A stretch of 64,000 nt of DNA from Karalla daura (Eukaryota; Chordata; Actinopteri; Chaetodontiformes; Leiognathidae): assembly GCA_029224185.1 (NCBI GenBank), contig CM055188.1, forward strand, positions 2,109,001 to 2,173,000, given 5' to 3'. The notes beneath the pieces are model-generated. The model saw only the letters and a list, made by a program, of their open reading frames with translations, was not told where the DNA came from and made no database searches. The stretch's first letter is position 1; each line of letters opens with the position of its first letter. Made by a program: the position numbers and the translations under genes. Below are positions 34,054 through 44,854 of the stretch, piece after piece.

Positions 34054-36133
34054 TTATTCCTCGTTTTTTGTCCATTCATATCTTCAGCCTACCTTCACCG
34101 ATTTCAACCATTCAAACTTTCAAATGTTCAGCTCATTCACCACATTTATGCTTTCTTTCAACTTTTTTCAACCTTTTATACTTTTTAAAATATTCAACTT
34201 TTTGTAAAAAATTTTTCCCATTGAAATGAATTGAAACCCTCTTCAACCCCCCTTAAACTACTTCAGCTACAAAAATTTTCAGCGCCCACATACTTTCAGC
34301 TACACACTCCATTCAAACTTTAAACTATTCACAAGACTTTCAGCTATTCCCGAATGTCTTTTCACTTTCAAATGTTTTATACTTTTTTCACAATCACAGT
34401 TTGAATCTTCATCTTTTTTCACCCCTCTTCCGATTTTACAATGGGTGTGTATTGCGCGGAATGTTCAGAGCTAGAGTGGGTGATGTCATCGCTAGAGTGG
34501 AGGACGGCTGAAAAATCAGCTCTGGTTTTTGTCTTTTCACGCTGCTCCCAGCCAAACCGAACGCAGCGGGCAAATTCTTTTTTCCACTTTTGTAGGAAAA
34601 CTTGTGCTGTCTCGTACGATGCCCGCCAAAAACCTGTGCGCCTTACGAAATTTAAACGGCGGGCCTCAGAGCCACCCCAACGCAGCCTCCTCTCTCCATA
34701 AGCCATAATGCATTTTTCGTCTCCCTCGATCCAACTTGAACTTTACACTTCTACTCGCGACCATGGCTTCAATATTCATGGTAGAGACACCAAATCGCAC
34801 ACGGACGTTCCCCAGACTCTCCCCTGCGTGGCGGTGTTCTTATATTTAAGATAGGACCAAGTGTTGTCTCCCTACAGCCGATTGTTTAGCGCTCACGCAC
34901 TTTTGGTGTTTCCCATAAGAATGAATGGGAAAAACTAAAATCAAATCACACCCTCAAACAAATATCAGCTACGTCGCCATTCTTTGTCGTAGAAACTTCA
35001 TTTCAGCTTCAAAAATTGCAGAAACTTGTGGTCTGTGTGTGTTGAAAATCGTGTGTTGATAGGTTGTGTAGTTTCTCCACAGCGCCCTCTCAAAGTAGCT
35101 GTGGTCACACAGGCATGACTGCCTGCTCACTGACACAGAGCCAAGTGCTGCGACAGGCCCTGACACCTTGCAGCACACACACACACATAACATTTTCAAC
35201 ATGAATTAAGCAATGTTTAGATTGAAATTCAACTCTCTTCAGCCTTTTCAACTATCGGTGACTATTTAAACAGTCTTTAAACTTTAATTCAACTATCTTA
35301 AACCTTTTCAAATTCATTCAACTCTCCAACAATGTTTCTGCTTTATTTCATCCATGTTCTGCCTTTTCAACTATTCATTGCATTTCAACAATATTTAGAC
35401 TTTACTTCAAATACTTTCAGCATTTTCAGCCATCTTTAAGCTTTCATTCAGCTATTCTCCAGCCCTTTCAACTATAAAGCATTTTCAGCCATCTTTCAGC
35501 TTTCATTCAGCTATTCTTCAGCCCTTTCAACATTTTCAGCCAATTTTAAGCTTTCATTCAGCTATTCTTCAGCCCTTTCAACTACTTTAAGCCTTTTCAG
35601 CCATTTTAAGCTTTCATTTTCAGCCATCTTTTCGCTTTCAATCAGCCATTCTTCAGCTGTTTCAACTAGTAAGGATTTTCAGCCATCTATAAGCTTTCAT
35701 TCAGCTATTCTTCAGCCTTTTCAATGATTAAGCATTGTCAGCCATCTTTATGCTTTCATCCAGCTATTCTCCAGCCCTTTCAACTATTAAGCATTTTCAG
35801 CCATCTTTCAGCTTTCATTCAGCTATTCTTCAGCCCTTTCAACTACTTTAATCCTTTTCAGCCATCTTTCAGCTTTCATTCAGCTATCCTTCAGCCCTTT
35901 AACTATTAAGCACTTTCAGCCATCTTTAAGCTTTCATTCAGCTATTCTTCAGGCCTTTCAACATTTTCAGCCATCTTTAAGCTTTCATTCAGCTATTCTT
36001 CAGCCCTTTCAACATTTTCAGCCATCTTTAAGCTTTCACTCAGCTATTCTTCAGCCATTTTCAACAATTCTTTCAATTGCATTCAGCACTCAGCATTCAC
36101 ACGCATTTTCTTCAGGAAATGCAAATTTTCTAG
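34050..36133 (-). repeat. Satellite unit R4
   Basis: Preceded by the three-hairpin border 33850-34049. Its right border has only a short TTA tract and no hairpin. Confidence 0.88.
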
Positions 36134-38240
36134 TTATTATTATTATTCTTATTCCTCGTTTTTTGTCCATTCATATCTTCAGCCTACCTTCACCGATTTC
36201 AACCATTCAAACTTTCAAATGTTCAGCTCATTCACCACATTTATGCTTTCTTTCAACTTTTTTCAACCTTTTATACTTTTTAAAATATTCAACTTTTTGT
36301 AAAAAATTTTTCCCATTGAAATGAATTGAAACCCTCTTCAACCCCCCTTAAACTACTTCAGCTACAAAAATTTTCAGCGCCCACATACTTTCAGCTACAC
36401 ACTCCATTCAAACTTTAAACTATTCACAAGACTTTCAGCTATTCCCGAATGTCTTTTCACTTTCAAATGTTTTATACTTTTTTCACAATCACAGTTTGAA
36501 TCTTCATCTTTTTTCACCCCTCTTCCGATTTTACAATGGGTGTGTATTGCGCGGAATGTTCAGAGCTAGAGTGGGTGATGTCATCGCTAGAGTGGAGGAC
36601 GGCTGAAAAATCAGCTCTGGTTTTTGTCTTTTCACGCTGCTCCCAGCCAAACCGAACGCAGCGGGCAAATTCTTTTTTCCACTTTTGTAGGAAAACTTGT
36701 GCTGTCTCGTACGATGCCCGCCAAAAACCTGTGTGCCTTACGAAATTTAAACGGCGGGCCTCAGAGCCACCCCAACGCAGCCTCCTCTCTCCATAAGCCA
36801 TAATGCATTTTTCGTCTCCCTCGATCCAACTTGAACTTTACACTTCTACTCGCGACCATGGCTTCAATATTCATGGTAGAGATACCAAATCGCACACGGA
36901 CGTTCCCGAGACTCTCCCCTGCGTGGCGGTGTTCTTATATTTAAGATAGGACCAAGTGTTGTCTCCCTACAGCCGATTGTTTAGCGCTCACGCACTTTTG
37001 GTGTTTCCCATAAGAATGAATGGGAAAAACTAAAATCAAATCACACCCTCAAACAAATATCAGCTACGTCGCCATTCTTTGTCGTAGAAACTTCATTTCA
37101 GCTTCAAAAATTGCAGAAACTTGTGGTCTGTGTGTGTTGAAAATCGTGTGTTGATAGGTTGTGTAGTTTCTCCACAGCGCCCTCTCAAAGTAGCTGTGGT
37201 CACACAGGCATGACTGCCTGCTCACTGACACAGAGCCAAGTGCTGCGACAGGCCCTGACACCTTGCAGCACACACACACACATAACTTTTTCAACATGAA
37301 TTAAGCAATGTTTAGATTGAAATTCAACTCTCTTCAGCCTTTTCAACTATCGGTGACTATTTAAACAGTCTTTAAACTTTAATTCAACTATCTTAAACCT
37401 TTTCAAATTCATTCAACTCTCCAACAATGTTTCTGCTTTATTTCATCCATGTTCTGCCTTTTCAACTATTCATTGCATTTCAACAATATTTAGACTTTAC
37501 TTCAAATACTTTCAGCATTTTCAGCCATCTTTAAGCTTTCATTCAGCTATTCTCCAGCCCTTTCAACTATAAAGCATTTTCAGCCATCTTTCAGCTTTCA
37601 TTCAGCTATTCTTCAGCCCTTTCAACATTTTCAGCCAATTTTAAGCTTTCATTCAGCTATTCTTCAGCCCTTTCAACTACTTTAAGCCTTTTCAGCCATT
37701 TTAAGCTTTCATTTTCAGCCATCTTTTCGCTTTCAATCAGCCATTCTTCAGCTGTTTCAACTAGTAAGGATTTTCAGCCATCTATAAGCTTTCATTCAGC
37801 TATTCTTCAGCCTTTTCAATGATTAAGCATTGTCAGCCATCTTTATGCTTTCATCCAGCTATTCTCCAGCCCTTTCAACTATTAAGCATTTTCAGCCATC
37901 TTTCAGCTTTCATTCAGCTATTCTTCAGCCCTTTCAACTACTTTAATCCTTTTCAGCCATCTTTCAGCTTTCATTCAGCTATTCTTCAGCCCTTTCAACT
38001 ACTTTAATCCTTTTCAGCCATCTTTCAGCTTTCATTCAGCTATCCTTCAGCCCTTTAACTATTAAGCACTTTCAGCCATCTTTAAGCTTTCATTCAGCTA
38101 TTCTTCAGGCCTTTCAACATTTTCAGCCATCTTTAAGCTTTCACTCAGCTATTCTTCAGCCATTTTCAACAATTCTTTCAATTGCATTCAGCACTCAGCA
38201 TTCACACGCATTTTCTTCAGGAAATGCAAATTTTCTAGTT
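36134..38240 (-). repeat. Satellite unit R5
   Basis: No hairpin at either border. The minisatellite field has one extra repeat period near 37960-38020 and one fewer near 38120. Confidence 0.86.
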
Positions 38241-40740
38241 ATTATTATTATTCTTATTCCTCGTTTTTTGTCCATTCATATCTTCAGCCTACCTTCACCG
38301 ATTTCAACCATTCAAACTTTCAAATGTTCAGCTCATTCACCACATTTATGCTTTCTTTCAACTTTTTTCAACCTTTTATACTTTTTAAAATATTCAACTT
38401 TTTGTAAAAAATTTTTCCCATTGAAATGAATTGAAACCCTCTTCAACCCCCCTTAAACTACTTCAGCTACAAAAATTTTCAGCGCCCACATACTTTCAGC
38501 TACACACTCCATTCAAACTTTAAACTATTCACAAGACTTTCAGCTATTCCCGAATGTCTTTTCACTTTCAAATGTTTTATACTTTTTTCACAATCACAGT
38601 TTGAATCTTCATCTTTTTTCACTTCTCTTCCGATTTTTCAATGGGTGTGTATTGCGCGGAGTTAGAGTGGGTGATGTCATCGCTAGAGTGGAGGACGGCT
38701 GAAAAATCAGCTCTGGTTTTTGTCTTTTCACGCTGCTCCCAGCCAAACCGTACGCAGCGGGCAAATTCTTTTTTCCACTTTTGTAGGAAAACTTGTGCTG
38801 TCTCGTACGATGCCCGCCAAAAACCTGTGCGCTTTATGAAATTTAAACGGCGGGCCTCAGAGCCACCCCAACGCAGCCTCCTCTCTCCATAAGCCATAAT
38901 GCATTTTTCGTCTCCCTCGATCCAACTTGAACTTTACACTTCTACTCGCGACCACGGCCTCAATATTCATGGTAGAGACACCAAATCGCACATGGACATT
39001 CCCGAGACTCTCCCCTGCGTGGCGGTGTTCTTATATTTAAGATAGGATCAAGTGTTGTCTCCCTACACCCGATTGTTTAGCGCTCACGGAATTTTGGTGT
39101 TTCCCATAAGAATGAATGGGAAAAACTAAAATCAAATCACACTCTCAAACAAATATCAGCTACGTCGCCATACTTTGTCATAGAAACTTCATTTCAGCTT
39201 CAAAAATTGCAGAAACTGGTGGTCTGTGTGTGTTGAAAATTGCATGTTGACAGGTTGTGTAGTTTCTCCACAGCGCCCTCTCAAAGTAGCTGTGGTCACA
39301 CAGGCTGGACTGTCTGCTCACTGACACAGAGCCAACTGCTGCGACAGGCCCTGACACCTTGCAGCACACACACACATAACATTTTCAACATGATTTAAGC
39401 AATGGTTAGATTGAAATTCAACTATCTTCAGCTTTTTCAACTATCAGTGACTTTTTAAACAGTCTTTACACAGACATCTTTTCATTCATTCAGCTCTCTG
39501 GCAATGTTTCTGCTTTATGTCATCCATGTTCTGCCTTTTCAACTATTCACTGCATTTCAACAATATTTAGACTTTAATTCAAATACTTTCAGCATTTCCA
39601 GCCATCTTTAAGCTTTCATTCAGCTATTCATCAGCCGTTACAACTATTTTCAACCTTTTCAGCCATCTTTAAGCTTTCATTCAGCTATTCTCCAGCCCTT
39701 TGAACTATTAAGCACTTTCAGCCATCTTTAAGCTTTCATTTTCAGCCATCTTTAACCTTTCATTCAGCCATTCTTCAGCCGTTTCAACTAATAAGCATTT
39801 TCAGCCACCTTTAAGCTTTCATTCAGCTCTTCTTCAGCCCTTACAACTACTAAGCATTTTCAGCCATCTTTAAGCTTTCATTTTCAGCCATCTTTAACCT
39901 TTCATTCAGCCATTCTTCAGCCGTTTCAACTAATAAGCATTTTCAGCCACCTTTAAGCTTTCATTCAGCTCTTCTTCAGCCCTTACAACTATTAAGCATT
40001 TTCAGCCATCTTTCAGCTTTCATTTTCAGCCATCTTTAACCTTTCATTCAGCCATTCTTCAGCCGTTTCAACTAATAAGCATTTTCAGCCACCTTTAAGC
40101 TTTCATTCAGCTCTTCCTCAGCCGTTTCAACTATTAAGCATTTTCAGCCATCTTTCAGCTTTCATTCAGCTCTTCTTCAGCCCTTTCAACTATTAAGCAT
40201 TTTCAGCCATCTTTAAGCTTTCATTCAGCTATTCTTCAGCCCTTTCAACTATTCATCCTTTTTAAGCCATCTGTAAGCTTTCATTTAGCTGTTACCATCA
40301 TTATTAGCTATTACCGTCATTTTCAGCCAATCTTTCAATTTCACTCTGAAATACCCTGCAGACACACTGGGACATTACTGCCTGCCCTCTGACACAGAGC
40401 CCAGTGCTGTGTGCAGGCACTGACAAAATGCAGTACACACTCACACACACACACACACACACACACAGACTCTCTGTGAAACACACGCACTCAAACACAC
40501 ACACGCACACACACACAGACTCTATGTCAAACACACACACACACACACACAGACTGTCAAACACACACACACAAACACTCACACGCATACATACACACAC
40601 ACGCACAGACTCTCTGTCAAACACACACGCACACACTCACACGCACAGACTGTCAAACACACACACACAGACTTTCTGTCAAACACACACACACACACAC
40701 ACACATACTGTCAAACACACACGCACACACACAATTTTCA
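38241..40740 (-). repeat. Satellite unit R6 (diverged edge unit)
   Basis: The core matches but carries many substitutions and a 9-bp deletion near 38660. The minisatellite field contains a higher-order repeat of about 130-135 bp (39720-40120). At 40340-40740 a second, strongly diverged copy of the ACACAGAGCC.AGTGCTG segment ends in an expanded CA field. Confidence 0.85.
40437..40735 (+). repeat. CA microsatellite field
   Basis: CACACA blocks separated by GACTCTCTGTCAAA and GACTGTCAAA. It sits where normal units have a 10-16 base CA run, so it is an expansion within a diverged unit. Confidence 0.95.
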
Positions 40741-41074
40741 AGATGCTTTAAGCAATTTTTCAATTTAAACTTTCACCTATCTCATCTATTTTCAGCCTTT
40801 TTAGCTATTAAGCACATTTCAGCAATCTGCTTTAATTCAGACATTTTCAAGTATTCAGTGCATTTCAACAATATTTTGCCTACACTATTTTCAGTAATGT
40901 TCAACTATCAAGCACTTTTAATCAGCCTTTTAACTTTAACTCAGCTATTTTCTGACTTTTTAGCTTGTATGCACATTTCAACTATTTTCTGCTCTCATAC
41001 ATTTATGATATGTAAAAACTGTTGATTGTTTATGCACATTTATGTTTTGATACAGCTATTTTCCACCTTCATGC
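40741..41074 (-). repeat. Degraded satellite-like DNA
   Basis: Words such as TTTCAACAATATTTTG and CAACTATCAAGCACTTTTAA continue the satellite vocabulary in decayed form up to the exon fragment. Confidence 0.6.
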
Positions 41075-41345
41075 TTGAAGCGCTGTTCATGTATATGTAT
41101 GGTTTGATTAAACCATTTCCTACAGGTGGATTGGTGCAGCCTTCCCTGTTATGTGGCAGGCGTATTGGATCGTTGTGATGAAGGAGGACCTGTCGCCATA
41201 CGCTCCCACGGTCCTCACCATTTTTAAGGGGCCTTTAGGGGCCATGACTGCTGAAATGGTCTGACTGGTGGAGAAATATATTAATGATGATTTGCGGAAT
41301 TCACTGGGCAATAAAAAGCACATTGCTACATCAGTCCTGGGCTGA
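41075..41345 (+). pseudogene. Exon fragment of the unrecognised gene, copy 4 (best preserved)
   Basis: After an acceptor-like AACCATTTCCTACAG, one frame reads WIGAAFPVMWQAYWIVVMKE, DLSPYAPTVLTIFKGPLGAM, TAEMV, a stop, then LVEKYINDDLRNSLGNKKHI and a second stop at the apparent end. The shape is that of one coding exon preceded by an intron rich in T/C satellite sequence. I do not recognise the protein. Relatives in this window are at 10380, 18295, 26020 and 61560. Confidence 0.6.
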
Positions 41346-41364
41346 AGTCTTAACATCTATGCTA

Positions 41365-41515
41365 ATATTACTTTAACATGATGCTAGCATGATGCTAACA
41401 TCATGCTAGCATAATGCTAATATTTCTGACATGATGCTAACAGGATGCTAGTATGATGATAATATTACTGTAACATGATGCTAGCATGATGCTAACATGA
41501 TGCTAAAGTGCATGC
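41365..41515 (+). repeat. GATGCTAACAT-type minisatellite
   Basis: About a dozen imperfect copies of an 11-base CATGATGCTAG/A unit. Confidence 0.9.
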
Positions 41516-41869
41516 AGATGCACCACTGAAGGTGTGCGACGAGCAGCTATCAGTTTGCGTGTGTTGGGGGGGGGGGTTCAATGCATGCGCAAACAGACCA
41601 AGAGACAGAGAGATTGAGGGAGAGAGGGAAAGGTAGCACTGCTTCCTCTGTCACCTGATAAAACCGCACATAGCACAGCAAATATGAATGATAGTATTCG
41701 TCGGTCAAAATTCCTGTTATCAGTTACACGATTAACCATGTGCATCCCTAGTTTACAATGAATGTTTTCATGGGAAATATTATTACGTGGATAGTGACTT
41801 AAATGTGTGTTTGTGTGTGTGTGTGTGTGTTTCTTTTCTTTAATGTTAAAGTGGTCATCTTTTGATGTT
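41516..41869. other. Unassigned spacer with short simple repeats
   Basis: Contains a G run (41565-41574), an AG-rich stretch leading to GGTAGCACTGCTTCC, which resembles 42611 and 44792, and a GT run near 41805-41830. No gene. Confidence 0.5.
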
Positions 41870-42380
41870 GAAGGATGCCGACCCCTGACATGGAGAGACG
41901 AACTGACAAACTATTGGCTGGCACATCAACCAATCAAGATAAGGTTAAGGGAGGGCTGTGATTGAAGGACTGGAGCGCGCGATAAAAAACTAGTCTCGTC
42001 ACAGCAGCTCAGCTGTGTGTGTATGTGTGTGTGTGTGTATGTGTGTGTGTGTGTGTATGTGTGTGTGTGTGTGTATGTGTGTGTGTGTGTGTATGTGTGT
42101 GTGTGTGTGTCAGTCTCTCTTCACAGCAGCTCAGCCAAAGGGAGGGCTGTGATTGGAGTGCTGCTCGTTTCTTCTGCGGTCCGGGACCAATCAAAATCGC
42201 CTGAATTCCTTGACGTCACGCAAAACCCGGGCCGCTTGAAAACCATAGTCATCAGTGAACACTATATTCTGAAGCACAAACCTTCATTTCTAATATTTCT
42301 CCATAGACACTGTAGGCGTTTCTAGCCCATTTTGTGAGGAGCTTAATCACCCACCCCTAAACTGAATCCCAGCACACTGA
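41870..42380 (+). repeat. Left arm of large inverted repeat
   Basis: The inverted counterpart is 44236-44670. Shared landmarks include CCCTGACATGGAGAGACGAA, GGAGGGCTGTGATTGGAGTG, GACGTCACGCAAAACCCGGG and CTGAATCCCAGCACACTGAA. The left arm carries a GT/GTAT tract (42014-42110) not in the right arm. Confidence 0.9.
42180..42240 (+). promoter_or_regulatory. CCAAT plus CRE motifs, left arm
   Basis: GGGACCAATC (CCAAT at 42186) and a perfect TGACGTCA at 42211-42218. Because the arms are inverted, this motif pair faces the opposite way from its partner at 44401. Confidence 0.4.
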
Positions 42381-42456
42381 AAGGGGGGAAGGGGGTGTCC
42401 GCCTCTCTTGTTTGATCGTAGCAGGTTTGCACACACACCCACACTCACACACATGC

Positions 42457-42536
<80 letters not shown>

Positions 42537-42551
42537 TAACACGAACGCACT

Positions 42552-42613
<62 letters not shown>

Positions 42614-42900
42614 GCGCTGTTCCGCTGCCATCTGATTCAACCGCATATAAAGTCTGAAAGGACGCAGTGAACTCACTATCCATACAATAATTTATCCCAT
42701 GCATGCCCATTAAGTTCTCGGTGAAGCCTCTCCTGATAGACAACGTCTTCCTCACTGCCACTCACTTCAGAAAATAAAGTTTGGGCTTGAAAAATGAAGA
42801 ATATCAGGACATACAATGTGTGTGTGTGTGTGCAAACCTGCGACGATCAAACAAGTGAGACGGACCCCCCCCCCCCCCTCCATCCTCTTGCGAGGACGGA
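42381..42900. repeat. Inner inverted segment with CA and AG microsatellites
   Basis: A shorter inverted pair: TTGTTTGATCGTAGCAGGTT at 42407 and TGCAAACCTGCGACGATCAA at 42832. Between them are a CA tract (42459-42536), an AG tract (42556-42610) and a unique segment ending in GAACTCACTATCCATACAAT. That segment recurs at 44802 just before the OB-fold-like gene copy. Confidence 0.8.
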
Positions 42901-43065
42901 TGAGGAGGGCAGCTGCAGCAGCGCAGGTGTCCGGTCACTCACTCCTCATCGTACCTGCACTGACGCTTTTGATTTTTAGCGCCGTGTCTCAACAGCAGTC
43001 AAGGGTCAACTTTCCACGAACAGTTTTTAAGGTTTATCAGAAAATAACTGCTCTGTATTCTACTT

Positions 43066-43570
43066 GAGTGTAATTTTCGGGTCATTAAGGTCATTTAGTT
43101 AGATTTCGTGACTGTCCCGTATCTTTAGGGACACTTCATTTGACAAGATTAAAAGTAATAATAATCATAAAAAAACTCTCTCCGTTTGAAGTCTACATAA
43201 TGTCCAAATCTACTTGAACGTCCCAAACGCACTTGCATGAAGCGCAACAGCACGCGCACCTGTCTATTCCCGCTGCTGGATAGATCTGTTGGGGTTACAG
43301 TTTTAGAAAATAGAAAATAAGAGGTCAGTGTTGTGTTTGAGTGTGATTTTCAGGACATTTAGTGCCTCATTCGGGGCGACATTTTAGATTTCGAGACTGT
43401 CCCGCATTTTTAGGGACAGTTCATTTCACAAAATGAAAGTAATAATCATGATTAACCTCTATGTTTGAAGTGTCCATAATGTCCGAGTGTACTTGAACGT
43501 CCCAAACGCACGTACATATAGCAGTACAGAACGCGAAACTGTCATTTTCCCGCTGCTGGATCATTGGAAG
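43066..43570 (+). repeat. Tandem ~260-bp duplication
   Basis: Two diverged copies share GACTGTCCCG.AT.TTTAGGGACA, TTGAACGTCCCAAACGCAC and TTCCCGCTGCTGGAT. No coding sequence. This lies in the 5' region of the OB-fold-like gene copy. Confidence 0.8.
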
Positions 43571-44235
43571 AGTGAGTAGAACATTATATCTTCAATATGA
43601 TACGATAACTTACTATATGATAACTTCAAGAACTGATATCAGTAATGTGTGTCATACACACACACACCCACACACATAAGTATAATATATATAAGTGTAT
43701 CTGTGTAAACCAGTGGACGGGCCTTTAAGCCAGTGTTTAAGTAATTTTCACCTGCGTTTCTGGGCATTTGAACATGTATAGAGATAACAATTCACCATCT
43801 TTAAATGGCCAATACTCCCGGATATTCGACCGGATATTCCCATTTCTCGATTTTTAAATGCCCCGTTAGGGAGAAAGACTGGTTAAAATGATCTTGACAT
43901 TTTTAAAGATCCGTTAAATTTCTCGTACTGATGAAGCCCGTTTCACGTACTGATGAAGCCCGTTATTCTGCTTCTGGAGTCTGTCGGTCAGGGGTGATTT
44001 TAGGATGAGAGGCTTAGGGGATCTGATCACTAAGAGAGCTGCTGGCAGGCAAGATAAATTTCACTTTTTTACATGTTAATGTAATTTCATTCCCACATTT
44101 GTGAGGGAAAAGCATAGCTGGTATATTTCAGTTGTTAAGATATTATGTTTCAACCATGTACTGGATGGTTTTGACACTTTTATAGCTTGATTTATAAAAA
44201 TGATATACAGTAAAACATTTTTTAATCTCTTCAAC
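43571..44235. other. 5' flank, includes relative of 14440-15200
   Basis: Non-coding. Around 43740-43990 words such as ATTTTTAAATGCCC and TTCTGCTTCTGGAGTCTG are the inverted counterpart of the segment upstream of gene copy A, supporting a common 5' region for both copies. Confidence 0.55.
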
Positions 44236-44670
44236 TTTCAGTGTGCTGGGATTCAGTTTAGGGGTGGGTGGTTAAGCTCCTCACAAAATGGGCTAGAAAC
44301 GCCTATAGTGTCTATGGAGAAATATTAGAAATGAAGGTTTGTGCTACAGAATTTTAGTGTTCACTGATGACTATGGTTTTCAGGCGGCCCGGGTTTTGCG
44401 TGACGTCACAGAATTCAGGCGGTTTTGATTGGTCCCGGACCGCATAGCAACGAGCAGCACTCCAATCACAGCCCTCCCTTAGCTGCCGAGCTGCTGTGAC
44501 GAGAAAGTAGTTTCTTAGCTCGCGCTCCCGTCTGTCAATCACGGCCCTCCCTTTACCTTCACGTGATTGGGTGATGTGCCAGCCAATAGTTTGTTAGTTC
44601 GTCTCTCCATGTCAGGGGTCGGATCCTTAAACATAAAAAGAACCGCTTTGACCACTTTTACATTAAAGAA
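44236..44670 (-). repeat. Right arm of large inverted repeat
   Basis: Inverted copy of 41870-42380. It ends near CAGGGGTCGGATCCTTAAAC, close upstream of the CA/AG tracts and the OB-fold-like exon, so this arm may be the promoter-proximal flank of that gene. Confidence 0.88.
44395..44440 (+). promoter_or_regulatory. CRE plus inverted CCAAT motifs, right arm
   Basis: TGACGTCA at 44401-44408 and GATTGGTCC near 44427, in GC-rich DNA about 450 bp before the OB-fold-like exon at 44855. A second ATTGG-type context (CTCCAATCACAG) is at 44459. A promoter role is inferred. Confidence 0.4.
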
Positions 44671-44699
44671 ATGTAGGCTGGAACCGCAACCTCCCGCTT

Positions 44700-44749
<50 letters not shown>

Positions 44750-44760
44750 ACACGCAGCTC

Positions 44761-44792
<32 letters not shown>
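44700..44792 (+). repeat. CA then AG microsatellites
   Basis: CA tract 44702-44754 and AG tract 44767-44792, mirroring the 42459-42610 arrangement. Confidence 0.95.
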
Positions 44793-44794
<2 letters not shown>

Positions 44795-44854
44795 AGCGCA
44801 GTGAACTCACTATCCATACAATAATTTGTGCGTGTGTGTGTGTGTTTATTTCAG

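Larger units (their letters stand above)
27336..40740 (-). repeat. Satellite array R, ~2.1-2.3 kb units, T/C-rich orientation
   Basis: Six head-to-tail units in the opposite orientation to array L. The core landmark (ATGGGTGTGTATTGCGC) recurs at 27727, 29873, 32157, 34441, 36536 and 38641: spacings 2146, 2284, 2284, 2095 and 2105. The spacing differences come mostly from the number of hairpin and TTA modules at unit borders (two units lack them). The first five units look almost identical; the last is diverged. Confidence 0.95.
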
